Position numbers and translations under genes: made by a program. A stretch of 64,000 bases of DNA from Allacma fusca (taxonomy: Eukaryota; Arthropoda; Collembola; Symphypleona; Sminthuridae), in the NCBI GenBank assembly GCA_947179485.1, contig OX359245.1, forward strand, positions 34,459,067-34,523,066, read 5' to 3'. The stretch's first letter is position 1. The number at the start of each line of letters is the position of its first letter. This document shows, piece by piece, positions 1-10,540 of this stretch. The notes below the pieces were generated by a model. The model did no database searches, was not told where the DNA came from, and saw nothing but the letters and a program-made list of their open reading frames with translations.

Positions 1-327
1 GGTTTTCAGTCTGAACCTGAACAAAATAATTTGCTGCAGCAAGTTCGACGAGTTATTGTGGCCATGTTTAATTTTTTGTGATACTTAACTCGAATTATCA
101 AGTTCAAGTCGTGTTCAAGTCATGGTCAAGTCAAGTTCAAGTCAAGTTTGGAACTTTAACTACTTGATCGAGTTCGGGTCTTACAAAAGTTACTTGATTA
201 CGTGAACTTAACAAGTCAAGTAATTACACGAACGCGAGTTATCAAGTTCAAGTTGTGTCTTGAAAATTTCTTAAAGTTTCGTGGTCAAGTCAAGTTCATG
301 AAATTACTTGACCCGATCGCAGCACTG
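1..327. mobile_element. Right end of a hAT-like element filled with CAAGT motifs
   Basis: The stretch is a degenerate array of CAAGT/TCAAGT units. It stops abruptly at CGCAGCACTG, whose reverse complement CAGTGCTGCG matches the ends of the better-bounded CAAGT elements at 28037-29029 (TAGTGCTG) and 57253-59835 (CAGAGCTGCG). The left end lies outside the window, so no target duplication can be checked. Directly to the right a different dispersed repeat begins. Confidence 0.5.
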
Positions 328-690
328 CTTGTGGATATAGCTGATTAAAATAGTTAATCGAAAATTACATTTTAAAGAGGTACACGAGTCATTAGAATCA
401 AAGGGAAGCACGGGCGACCAAAACAAATCTGGGACGGACCTCTTAAAATTATTTTAAATCCGCTTTGATTTGCAGTATTTTAAATACTGGCTTCAGAATT
501 GGGTGCGTCTAATACTGGAAGTTTAGCAAATTGCAAAAACCAATACATTTCACCAGAACGATTTACCCAATTTACATTTAAAACGTCGCAAACAAATTGA
601 GTGATAGTATTAGGTGAAGATGGATGAAAGTGTATCAAATATGACAAAATAAACAACCATATTGGATACACTAGAATACCGATTATTCAA
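328..690. repeat. Dispersed repeat R1, copy 1
   Basis: It begins CTTGTGGATATAG and runs through a GGGACGGACC block. Recognisable relatives lie at 4728-5060, 27680-28020 and 39412-39540, in the same orientation. No coding capacity is seen. Identity is roughly 60-75% by eye, so the copies are old. The family is not recognised. Confidence 0.5.
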
Positions 691-1722
691 ACAGTTTATT
701 CACTGTGGAATTATAAATAAGTTTATGATCTTATAAAACTCAATATAAGTGATATTATGGCTAAAAATCATCGCTACGCGATAATTTGAGGCTTCGAGTA
801 GGGTGGCGTCAGCTACCGCCGTCAAAGTGGGACAAGTTTTTTTCGAAATTTCAGAATTGTTTCCGATAAAACTATCGGGCTGATGTCAACCACATAGACA
901 ATAACAATTACTATTTACATAAGCAATATTCACAACAAATTTCAATGAAATACATTCAGTAGTTCTGATAACTATCATTTGACTTAAAGTCCAAAATTCA
1001 AAACTATCCGGCCGATTTCAACCAAATACGAACTAAGCCTTACTTTTCATACAAATAATGTCCATAAAAAATTTCATTGAAATCGGTTTAAGAGTTTTTG
1101 AGTAATCGTGCGGTAGGACCAGTGCCTCTCATGAGTACAGGTTTTACCCGGGTATTTGGGTACAGCAGTGTATCAGGCACGTACGTTTTGTACCCACCCA
1201 ATTTGGGTAAGGTTCAGGTTCAGTCGTTAGATACCTGAAAATTCAGGTTCAGGTATAGGTACAGGTACAAAAATCTATCTTTTGGGTATAAACCCACCAG
1301 GTATGGGTTCACACTGGGTAAATACTGCAATTGTCGGTGCAAGTGCAATTTCGGTGTATTTAAATTTAAATGACGACGGCATTAAATGCTCGCAATTACC
1401 GGTTAAGCACAATTGGAATTGCAAGAAACTCAATTGCAATTACAAGTGCTTGCACTGCAAAAAGTTACAAGAAGTGATTAATGAGTCATTGAGTGCAAAA
1501 AAAAATTTTAATTTGTCAGCATAATTTTGCAAAATTAGAACTTTTGTCATTATGAAGTTCAAAAAAAAAGAAAAGTAACATCAACTAGCACCTTCTGAAA
1601 TTTTGTCTGAATTCATTGGGAGTTACGAAAGTACAATGGTTCTTGCTTTGATTTCCTTAACAATACACAAATAGAGTATAAGCTGGTTTTTCGTTTTGAC
1701 GTTTCATATATCTGTATTTCAG
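691..1722. repeat. Non-coding stretch with GGTACA and CAATTGCA low-complexity blocks
   Basis: No gene is seen. About 1138-1335 is rich in GGGTA/GGTACAGGT units. It is bounded by CAGGTTTTACCCG on the left and a partly complementary ACTGGGTAAATACTG on the right, but has no matching 8-bp duplication. About 1330-1500 is rich in CAATTGCA and GTGCAATT units. Both resemble the motif-filled transposons elsewhere in the window but are too degraded to bound. Confidence 0.35.
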
Positions 1723-2226
1723 GTACCACTGCATCCGAATGGATACAAAACGTTCAAACACGCTGGAGAATATACGTTCACAAGTTTTAAAACTGAGATT
1801 GGCAGAGTAAATAAATGCATTGCCGACTACCGTCAATTGCAAATGTTAGTAACAGCATTTAACGTTTTGTCCTCAGACGTGGGTCCTTTGATTCAAGTGG
1901 CGTGGATAGGGGAAACAACATCCTCAATAATTGGCCTAATGATATCCAGGCAATGGCATGAAGTGTTCCCGTTGTTTGTGCTTTTTTGCCTGAATATGAC
2001 TATTGGGGTTATTTTTAACCAGTTTTCGGGAACTATTTATGAAGAATCAAAGGAGGTATTGTTTCGTTGGAGAAAGCTGTGCAAATTCAAGCATAGTAAG
2101 ATTCGCCTGAGAGCTTTGCAACCGATTAAGATTATGTGCGGATATATTTTCTTGTTTGACAAAGGGATCACTGTAACATCTATGCGGATCATTCAGGACT
2201 GGACTACTACGATTTTACTATCGTGA
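1723..2226 (+). pseudogene. Chemoreceptor last-exon fragment, frameshifted (copy A)
   Basis: This is a copy of the last exon of the local chemoreceptor family. A TTTCAG acceptor precedes 1723. From 1724 one frame reads like the start of the 5826-7342 exon 3 (shared T-K and L-E-N residues). The similarity then jumps to another frame near 1775-1805 and continues through RVNKCIADYRQ, IYEESKEVLFRWRKLC, LRALQPIKI and IIQDWTTTILLS to the stop. One small indel is needed to join the two halves. No first or second exon is visible in the 1.7 kb upstream. I read it as a broken relic. An alternative acceptor that restores the frame is possible but not seen. In the family these exons encode the last membrane helices of a seven-helix receptor. 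Confidence 0.7.
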
Positions 2227-4144
2227 GACTTTCCTGTGCATTTGGTAGTGTTTCTTAAAAGTTAATAGCATATTCAATAATACTTTGTTCAAAATACCAC
2301 ATGATGTGAAAAATGGCTGTAGTAAAGTACGTACGTATAATTATATATAATTATATATTTTTTATCATTTATTTTATGGTGGAGGACAATAGCTTATATT
2401 CATGTAGTTATGCATTTGACATTCTACTCCCATATAAACTTGTGGTACTTGTAGCCTAATACCTTGACCGTACCGTCCACAATATCCAAGCTATCCTATG
2501 AGGATATAGTAGAACCCCCAAAAGACACGTTACACAGAAGACGTGGTGGAAGTTCACAATTACTCACAATTGTATTTTGGTTACCGTGACCACGAGTTAG
2601 AAAACCATTATAAAATGTTGAATAACATTTTTAAAAAATGTCAAAAAACAAATGGTGTATTGTTCAAAAGAATATTCTGTCGATATAAAGGTCAACTTTA
2701 AAGGTGCTTTGAGTTGAGTTTTCATTGTTTGACAGCAATAATATTTGAGTGATTATTTTTAATAAGATGTTTGCGTCCATGATAATTGGATTGTAACTAA
2801 ATCTGTTTTCTAAGGAGTGATTTAAACGTTATCGCTAAAGAAAATGTTTTTGTTCCACAACACGCAAAATAGGTTTGTACTCTTATTTTCTAACCTACAT
2901 GGTGGTTAGCTTCAGAACCTCTACGAATATAAAAGGCGTGCTCAGTTTACGATTGTTTTCCAAAATAATGTTATATTAACAATCGACTAACCATTTTCAA
3001 TCAAGAGTTGATGCGTAAGTGGAGAGTAATCCATTTTGTTTCCCATATTATTGACGCACAGATATGTACATATTTAAAGATAATGTGTTTTGCTCTACGG
3101 ATAATTACAATTAAATTCAACGATTGAACCACCTGTATTTACGTCCTTATTCGGAAAGTGTATCGCTTATTTCGAGGTAGATATGTTATCCAGATTTACA
3201 CTTGGGGAAGGAGAAGCACTGGCATTTTCACCTAATTTTTTAATAACGTAAAACTTGCGTATTTGAAAAAATAAAACCCGCGGATAAAAATGTGCACCCA
3301 ACACTGATAATACATAGTTCTATGTATAGAACACATAGAAAATATCCATCTCTGACTATGTATTATTACTGTTTGTAAAATATGGATACGTAAGTACAAT
3401 TATTATGGTTATCGAAGGACATTTTATTGGAATATTTGCACGTTCTGTCAACCCAAATGGTGAGTTTGTAATGTAAGACATTATTCCATGATTACATGCA
3501 AAATCAAAAAGTTTTGATTTTGTAACTACTTAATTGTTAATTATTCGAATAATTTACCGTTATTTATTAAATATTATTTGGGGACTTATTCCTTGATTAT
3601 TCGATGGTTCCACATTTATTTGCATAATTAATTAGATTATTATCTTTTCTGTTATTATATTTAGAAGCAATTGCTTTCAGTATCCACAAAACGTGGCATT
3701 GTAAAACATGCAAATATGTTTATACCGATCAATTTCTTCAAGCATTTTCCAATGGAACCCATAGGCCGATATACATGTTTGCTTTTATTCATTGTTTTAA
3801 AATATTACAGCTGGAATAAATTCGTTTATTCTCGTTTTAATACCCTTCAGTACGCTGTACAAAACTATCGTTGGGAAAAAACATATAAAAGAAATGAAAA
3901 TATAAATGAATTCAGGGTATAGTTGATAATTACAAATTTATATACTTAAGAAACAAACTTAATAAGAGAAACACAAATAGGAAGTAAACATCACGTTAAT
4001 TTGAACGCATTCATACACACAAATGACTGGTAAAATCTGGCACATACAGTAGTTCAGGACTGAACAAAATTTCTAGAAATGGGATCATATTAATTACATT
4101 TTAAAGCCGCATTTAACTTTTACAGATATTTATACAGATGACAC
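2227..4144. other. Intergenic, no gene recognised
   Basis: AT-rich sequence follows the chemoreceptor relic. An 83-codon open frame on the plus strand at 3671-3922 has no recognisable domain, no splice partner and no similarity to the neighbouring receptors that I can see, so it is not called a gene. TA-rich runs lie near 2335-2370. Confidence 0.5.
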
Positions 4145-4482
4145 CAGGGTTGCACAAATGAAAATGCCCTGGGTTTTGTGCCTGCCCACCTCAAAATGCC
4201 CTTAAAATAATGCCAAAAACCCCGCAAATGTCCTGAAAATGCCCTACTTTGAAAATACCCGACATTTTGGGTATTTTGGACAGGCATATTCGGCATATTC
4301 AGGAATTTGGCAGAAATAATTAATAGATAGCTAAAGCTCATAACAACAAATCGGGGAGAAAATGCCTGCCCTACGGTGAATATGCCCAAAATGTCCAAAG
4401 TACCAAAAATGATCAAAATGCCATCAAATGAAAATGGCATAATGCCGAAAAATTCCATGACATTTTCAATTGTGCAACCCTG
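4145..4482. mobile_element. 338-bp hAT-type MITE with AAATGCCC motif array
   Basis: The ends are inverted: CAGGGTTGCACAAATGAAAA on the left, and CATTTTCAATTGTGCAACCCTG on the right read in reverse. The interior is packed with AAAATGCCC/TGCCC units, the same motif found at both ends of the autonomous-type element at 33213-36339. The flanking octamers (gatgacac and gtcccaac) do not match well, so the target duplication has decayed or the insertion is a recombinant. It carries no coding capacity. CAGGG ends are typical of the hAT superfamily. Confidence 0.7.
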
Positions 4483-5060
4483 GTCCCAACTTACGAGAAA
4501 GGATCCGCAACTGTCTCAGAAATATTCTGAAACTTTGATCGATTAGTTGATGAAATTATTGTTTACCTTTTACTGACTCCGTGAAATCTCTATCCCTAGC
4601 CCGATAGTTTCATTCGAATTAAGTTCGAGGTGTTCATTCTATTCAGGATTATACATGTATCCATTTTTTTTCCTTTAACGACGATGATGCAGTAATACAT
4701 TTTAATCATCTGTATTAAAAAAACAACTTGTGGATATTGTTGAGGAAAAGCGTCAATCAAAAATTTCATTCTAAGGAGGTAAATGAGACACAAACATTAC
4801 GGCAAATTACCCTAAAAAGCCTCGGACAGAATTTGTTTTTAAAAATGCGCTTAGGCTTGAAAAAATGTAATTCTAACCAATTTAATACGGGCTTTGGAAA
4901 TAGCTTGTTTAAACCTGGAAAAGCAAGTTTAACAAATTACAAATGCCAATAAATTTCCATAGTCTATAGAAGAATTCACCCTATCAATACACATGTAAAA
5001 TGTGACACATTAATTTTGTGATAATATATATGTATGTGATAGTAAATAAAATTGTTTTTT
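4483..5060. repeat. Composite dispersed repeat R2 plus R1
   Basis: The left part (CCCAACTTAC...CGCAACTGTC...GACTCCGTGAAATC) is repeat R2, also seen at 7858-8391, 27480-27660 and 31845-32165. The right part from 4728 is R1. The R2-then-R1 order recurs at 27480-28020, so the two may be parts of one older element. No open frame has a recognisable product. Confidence 0.5.
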
Positions 5061-5084
5061 TAACTAATTTTTTTAATTAACTAA

Positions 5085-5450
5085 AGATTGTTTTGGCTCC
5101 AATTTTTCAGTTTAATAGAATTTTATAAAAATACGTTGCTCACTATTTGTCCTTAACTTGTACTTCCAAGGGAAAAATAGACTGTATACAAGATTGTTGT
5201 TTCAGGAAATTTAAATCTCATCTCAGAAATACTAACTTCTAATGAAATGGATAAAGAAACGTCATGTACGGTCTTTTGATGAGTCTAAAATTTACAAAAT
5301 TACTGAATCTTCCAAGTGCCTAATTGTCAGCTGTAAAATAACCTCAAATGAATTACGAATAAATTCAATAATACTGTAGATAATTATCGTGCCAAGTTGA
5401 TTCTCAACATTAGTTTTTCTGTAATAATTTCTAGGAATGGAAACAAAAAA
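5085..5450. repeat. Duplicated block paired with 29155-29505
   Basis: Shared landmarks, in order, are GGCTCCAATT, TCTAAAATTTACAAAATTA, TGAATCTTC, TAAAATAACCTCAAA and a TTTCTAGG/TTCTAGGG end. It directly follows the R2+R1 composite in both places. I read it as one arm of an old segmental duplication and not as a transposon. Confidence 0.45.
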
Positions 5451-5825
5451 ATTCAAAAAGTCAAACCGTTTATTGCATTACTTGACCATTACATTAATAT
5501 TAAACACTTGTGATTTAATGGATTTATACGATACATAATAACCAGTTTCAGAAAATGCAGTAATTATATATAAATATATTTTTTTAATTGCTACCTTTTA
5601 ATTCGAAAACCTTCTAGGAACAAACAGAAATACCCTACTGCATAAGAAATAACCCAGTTTTAACAGACTCTCGCTGGAAAAGCAAATTAAAATAATGATT
5701 CCGAAATACAAATGTATCTTCAAACATTTAACCTGGATTTAAACAATATCGCGATCTTATTTTGCACAGATTTCAAACTTTATTATACTTTTGAAGCCAT
5801 ATTACCAAGTGCATACAAATAGGAT

Positions 5826-7342
5826 TCAAGAGAGTAAAATCGTAATAGTCCAGTCCTGAATGATCCGTATACTCGATACAAAAATTCCTCCATCAAAAAA
5901 GAAAAGAGGTCCGCACAAAATCTTAACTGGTTGCAAAGCTCTCAATCGGAGCTTGCTTTGCTTGAAGTTACACAGCCTGCTCCAACGAAACAATATTGCC
6001 TTTGAATCCTCATAAATAGTTCCAGAAAGCTGGTTATAAATAACGCCAGTAGCAATGTTCACGAAAAGGAGAACCAATAGTAAAAACATTTCATTCCATT
6101 GACCGGACTTTAGCAGGGCAATTACCGTTGCTGTTGTTCCCCCCATCCACGTCACTTGAATCAGAGGACCCAGTTCTGAGCACAAAGCGTTAAATGTTGT
6201 CACTAATATTTGCGTTTGACGGTAGTCTTCTATATACTTATTTACTCTGCGAGTTTCATTTATATATTTCTTGGACATATTTTCCAGCTTGTTTAAATTC
6301 TTTGTTTTTATTGGGTTGCTCTGGTATCTGAAATTAATAAAACATCAAAAAACAAACATAATATTTTACAGTCTACTTTTAGTTTTTTTAAAATCAAAGA
6401 TAAAACAATTATTGTCAAATTAATTGTCGAAACTCTGTTCGGGGTTTTATTTTCAGACGAAATTTCAGAATCTACCCTACAATCTATCTAAATTACGGGT
6501 AATGAATGTCATTTTACGTTTTTGGCGGTTTCTGAAAGAATATGGTTCTAATCTAACAAAAGCACACTTATAAGTTTATTTTCACTTACAAATGATCCCG
6601 CAAGGCGCCTTTAACAACGAGTAGAACAGGCAGAAATGTGCTGCCAGAAACTATTAAAACGAAAAGACGTGTTGTGTAGCAATACGTAACAACCATTGAT
6701 GATACAACATACTTAGCAGCCATTGGGATTGTTTCTATTGGAAACTGCATTTCAAATATGTGTGGTGGCAAATGGGGGCGCACCATGAACAAAATTAACC
6801 AAAAGAAACAGGAAACCCAGGCATAGTACATTATTCTAGTAAAACTATCAAATGTTGAATTCCCTTTAAACTGTGGATCTGAAATACAAAGAGACTCATT
6901 GATATGCATGTGTATGCAATCACGCGAATATAAGTGAATGATATTCATATAGCAATGATTTGTTACCTTCGAAGCGCCTGTAGAATAAGAAATATTGATT
7001 GTACAACAATGGGATGAGAGTGAAGACATAAATACATTTATAATAAATGCAGGCACAGAGCAAATCTTGTGAGAAATTTATTATAAGACCTGCCTTTATT
7101 TGTAAATCCAACAGATTCCATTGGTTATGTATCCAACGTTGAGCCATTCTGAAGAAATTATTGATAAAATACGCAAAGAAACAAAACATCGATAGTATCC
7201 AAATTGCAACCCGAGGTCTGCTTTTCGCAACTTCGGGGCACTGTTGAATAAAATTCCACTTAATGGGCAGACATCCAGTGTAATGACTCCATTGCATTGC
7301 GCGTTTTAAATAACGGGTAGATAACGGTCCTAATATATGCAT
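5826..7342 (-). CDS. Seven-transmembrane chemoreceptor, gustatory-receptor-like (copy B)
   Basis: Probable membrane ligand-gated chemoreceptor of the arthropod gustatory/odorant superfamily. Three exons on the minus strand, 7342-6967 (376 nt), 6878-6590 (289 nt) and 6327-5826 (502 nt), join in phases 1 and 2 to give 388 aa. The start ATG at 7342 begins MHILGP, as in the sister gene 36995-38757. Hydrophobic segments fall near residues 45-63, 83-102, 140-160, 173-200, 250-275, 290-310 and at the C-terminus, fitting seven helices. Family marks are HYTGCLPIKWNF, YRRFE at the first junction, EDYRQTQILV, NQLSGTIYEDSK, LRALQP and a terminal IIQDWTITILLS. The classic TYhhhhhQF motif of insect receptors is absent, so assignment to the superfamily is an inference from topology, size and C-terminal pattern. 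Splice sites are GTAACA/TTTCAG and GTAAGT/TTTCAG. No defects are seen. Confidence 0.68.
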
Positions 7343-7857
7343 TATTACGTTTTCATGGGAAACGTATTCTGAACGTGCAGGTTCAGGAGGTTAAATGAGA
7401 CTAACTCAATTTGCATCAGTTTACAGTTCAGTTCCAATTATATTGTAATTTATTATATTTATTGGATTTATAACATTTGAGCTTCGTATTTTCTGTCCAA
7501 TTTATCTTCTACTCAAGAAATAAGATAATATATATGCATTCGTTAATCACATTATGGACTATTCCATATCATGTCAAAGTTGTAACGAAATATTGAAAGA
7601 TATTATATATAATATATTATATTTATATTATTATATTTTATATATAAATATATTATATTATACCAGAATATGAAACATTTTATTTATTATTTTAAAATGA
7701 AACCAGACGCTCCGGAGGGTGGACCCGAAAAATTAAGGGGTTACTTCGAACAGAGGATTAAAATTTAAATATTGGCTTAAAATCTTTTTACTGTTATTAA
7801 AAACGTGTGCGTGTATTCCACAATTTATATAAAGATATATGTACATAATTGTATGTC
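7343..7857. other. Upstream region of receptor B, shared with receptor F
   Basis: It contains short blocks (GACGTGCAGGTTC-like, ACTCAATTTGCAT, TTCGTATTTTCT, ATGGACTATTC) repeated in the same order at 38758-39310 upstream of the sister gene. Those could be promoter remnants of the duplicated unit. A TA-rich run lies at 7590-7670. No TATA box with initiator stands out. Confidence 0.35.
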
Positions 7858-8391
7858 CCAACTTACCAGGAGCGTTCCGCAACTGTCCCAGAAATATACT
7901 TCTGAAACTTTGCTCGACCAGTAAGTACCGTTTCTGCCCCCTTTTTATAGCGTAGCACGGGGCCCCAGTAAGTAATTGAATCCTAAATAAACAGGAACCA
8001 AATAATATTAGAATATCACGTTTTGAGCTTGACTAGAATTTATTTAAATTTTTCTGAATATATGGGATTCACTAGTTTTATTTAACAACTGCATACATTT
8101 TAGACTGATTTTCTCGTTCCCGGCCGCGATTCTAAATTATAGTCCACCGTTTAGTGACTCAAGGAAATCCCTGTATCAAGTAGACGGTCCTATTATATGA
8201 ATTGCCAATTTTCTGAAGCACATTTGCGAATTTAAATTAGAATATCTAACATCATTAGCATTTAGGTTAATTGTTTATTGCTTTCTGTTCAACAAGTCTC
8301 AATTGGATTTTTCCATTTTAACGGAGATAAAACGCTGCAATTTGCACTTGTATAGTGACTCAGGGAAATCCCTGATTCAAGTAGGCAACGG
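7858..8391. repeat. Dispersed repeat R2, longest copy
   Basis: It starts CCCAACTTACCAGG and includes CGCAACTGTCCCAG, TAGCACGGGGCCCC and TTTCTCGTTCCCGGCC. It ends with TAGTGACTCAAGGAAATCCC near 8151, which recurs within the same copy near 8352. Other copies are at 4483, 27480 and 31845. A decayed gag-like frame follows immediately, so R2 may be a terminal part of an old retroelement. That link is inference. Confidence 0.45.
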
Positions 8392-8447
8392 TTTGAATTA
8401 TCCATTTTCCAGAACAAGTGTGCTTTCTACGTGCACATTCGCGGTTT

Positions 8448-8759
8448 TCAGAATTTCAGGATAAAGTGTCTCTCTGACTTGCAAATGTCCTCTTCAGTTG
8501 CAGTGCGGTGCACTTGATTGTGTAAATTTGTCATTTCGCACGCAAATGCTTCAAATGGCTGTGTAACCTGCTTTCCGGTATACAGTAATGTTTTACGAGC
8601 TATGCGTTGCTCTTCCGAGACGTATTTGTTTAAAAAGGCATCTTTGAAGTCATCCTAGTCCGAGAAGCACTCATGCTTCCATTCGAACCAAGACTCCTGA
8701 TCTCCCTTTAACATTAACGCGACGACATCTATCCAGTGCTCCTCCACTTCCTCTTTCAT
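8448..8759 (-). pseudogene. Retrotransposon gag fragment with an in-frame stop
   Basis: Read on the minus strand from ATG at 8759, the frame shows the pattern of a Ty3/gypsy-type retrotransposon capsid domain. It has HWIDVV, LKGDQESWFEW, then DDFKDAFLNKYV, QRIARKTL and PFEAFACEMTNLH. That is the usual hydrophobic and W...F...Y...R spacing of Retrotrans_gag. A TAG at 8655-8657 replaces the tryptophan expected before DDFK, and the frame ends at a TGA at 8448. No nucleocapsid, protease or polymerase is found nearby. It is an isolated, dead remnant. Confidence 0.6.
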
Positions 8760-9004
8760 CTTAAAAAAATCTCTTCACTTTTTTCAAGAAATTGGCTCAT
8801 GAAACTACTTGAGGATCAAATATAGGAACTTTTCCTCCCAGTACAATAGTCTGGGATTTATTACATTAGCTTTTCATATCCAATTACGGATCTTACATAC
8901 GTTTTTATTCGCCCTAAATTGGAAAATGCTTTCTCAGCCGTCGCGGAGCAGATTGGGAGCACGATTAGAATTTTTTAAAAGTTCGGAGAATATTTGACAA
9001 ACTT

Positions 9005-9480
9005 CTCAGACGCAGACTTTTAACCTTGACAAAATTCCTGCTATAGGATTTCCTCTACTCCTTCAATCCGATAAATCATATTCAATCGAAGAATAAGTCT
9101 CAGAACTGAACTGGTACAAATCGGATATAGCATGTACTTACTACATCTCCCTGGAAGACCATTTCTGAATTTCCCTGCTGAATATTATGACCCTGCAGGA
9201 GCTTCTTAACGGTTTCAAAAATCCCTGTTGGCAAAAATACTTTCCCTGCAAGACGTCGAATCCCTGCCAAATTAGGCCAACCAATCTAAAAATCCCTACT
9301 GAAATAGCAAATTGTCCTGCAACACACCAACAAATTGAACATCCCTGCTAGAAAAGATCAGCGAATTTAAAAATCCCTGTCCGTGAAAACAAATCCTTTC
9401 CCTCTGATATTTCCCTGTCAGAAATATATTTTTCGATGGGAAGAATCTTCCCGTCTTCCCACAAAAATCTGACTCCTGAA
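9005..9480. repeat. Irregular TCCCTG-motif cluster
   Basis: AATCCCTG/TTCCCTG hexamers recur more than ten times at loosely regular spacing of about 20-40 bp between roughly 9040 and 9420. No gene is visible. The density recalls the subterminal arrays of the hAT elements in this window, but no terminal inverted repeats were found around it. Confidence 0.35.
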
Positions 9481-10060
9481 GCTCACTGAAAATGTTGTTA
9501 CCTTTCTGATTTCTAAAATTGTCAATGCATTGAAAATGTTTCGTTCCGTTTCCAAAAGCAGAACGTCGGATTTCTAAAAATGCAAAGGTAGCTCCTGGTT
9601 GTATATATTAAACTATAAACTATGGATTTAAGCGGAATACGTATTAGACAGTTCTCATTAGTAGGGCTTGTTGATTTTTAAATGCATTAGGTATTTTGCA
9701 TGCCCGGTATTTTTTGCCAGCAGCAAGGCATAAAAACAATTAATGCCTTCACATCGCCCTTAAAAAAAAGCCGGGCAAAAAGGCAAAAAATGATCTAGAC
9801 TTGCAGGGTATGTTGAACTTCAGTATTGTTCCATGAGGAAATCAAACCTGTTAACCAGATTCAACAACATTGAATACGATTTCGTCGGTTTCATTTTCAT
9901 CGCAGAAATATACAAACGCTCCCAAATCGTGTAGTCTTAAATTGCCGGAATTGTTACGGAATTGTCTTTCAATATCCACTGAAGCTTCCTTGAACATTGA
10001 TGTGGGTATTGTGCATTTAACTGTATGCTTTCTTTGAACATAATAAAACAAATATATATA

Positions 10061-10540
10061 TTTTGTGGAAACAGTTTGTTTCTATCATGGTATCACGTAA
10101 TCCAGTTTTAAATGATTAAAATTATCAAATTCGTGATATGAAAAACTCTTTGCCTCTTTATAATCAATCCGTACTGGTCGGAATTCAAGTTTTGTAAATA
10201 GCTGCTCCGTTGAGCACCATGGATATTGAGATGTAACCATCTCTTTTCCAAAAATCAAACATTGAATTATTTCGAGCAGCAATTAAAGTTGAGAAAGAAT
10301 ATTTTTATTTTCTACGTCAATCTTCATTCTGCCACTGACGGTTCACGAAGTCAGTCGCTAGTCATTTTTTTCTGTTTGCGCTGTACTGACGAGTCCCAAA
10401 TAGGACGAAACACCGGTGTCTGCAGCTAACAAGGTTTCTGGTCTTAAGTATCAACTGTTAGTGGTCGCCAGAATTAATCCTTTTGTGGAAACAGTTTGTT
10501 TCTATCATGGTATCACGTAATCCAGTTTTAAATGATTAAA
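10061..10540 (+). mobile_element. Retrozyme-like element with 60-bp terminal direct repeats
   Basis: The 60 bases at 10061-10120 are repeated without a visible change at 10481-10540. This gives a 420-bp period, i.e. one full unit plus a 60-bp partial second unit in head-to-tail order. A hammerhead ribozyme fold lies at 10373-10431, about 50 bp before the second repeat. Flanks are AT-repeat sequence on both sides, so a target duplication (ATATATA) is possible but not diagnostic. No open frame has a product. This partial-dimer plan with a type I hammerhead is known from animal retrozymes and from Penelope-like element terminal repeats. Which of the two this is cannot be told here. A diverged relative is at 63501-63672. 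Confidence 0.7.
10373..10431 (+). ncRNA. Type I hammerhead self-cleaving ribozyme
   Basis: Every conserved core position can be placed. Stem I is 10380-10385 (GCTGTA) with 10421-10426 (TGCAGC), including one G-U pair. It extends beyond a 3x1 internal loop by 10373-10376 with 10428-10431 (TGTT/AACA). The core CTGACGA is at 10386-10392. Stem II is GTCC 10393-10396 with GGAC 10403-10406 and a six-base loop. GAA is at 10407-10409. Stem III is ACACC/GGTGT at 10410-10419 with almost no loop, followed by C at 10420. Cleavage is expected after the GTC, between 10420 and 10421. Short stem III with open stem I is the form seen in animal retroelements. Folding was done by hand and activity is untested. 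Confidence 0.82.

Noticed and set aside
1330-1500. CAATTGCA-rich tract as a bounded transposon
   Set aside because: The apparent inverted ends lack a CAG/TAG terminus and an 8-bp duplication.
3671-3922. 83-codon open frame in the first intergenic stretch
   Set aside because: It has no family resemblance, partner exons or promoter.
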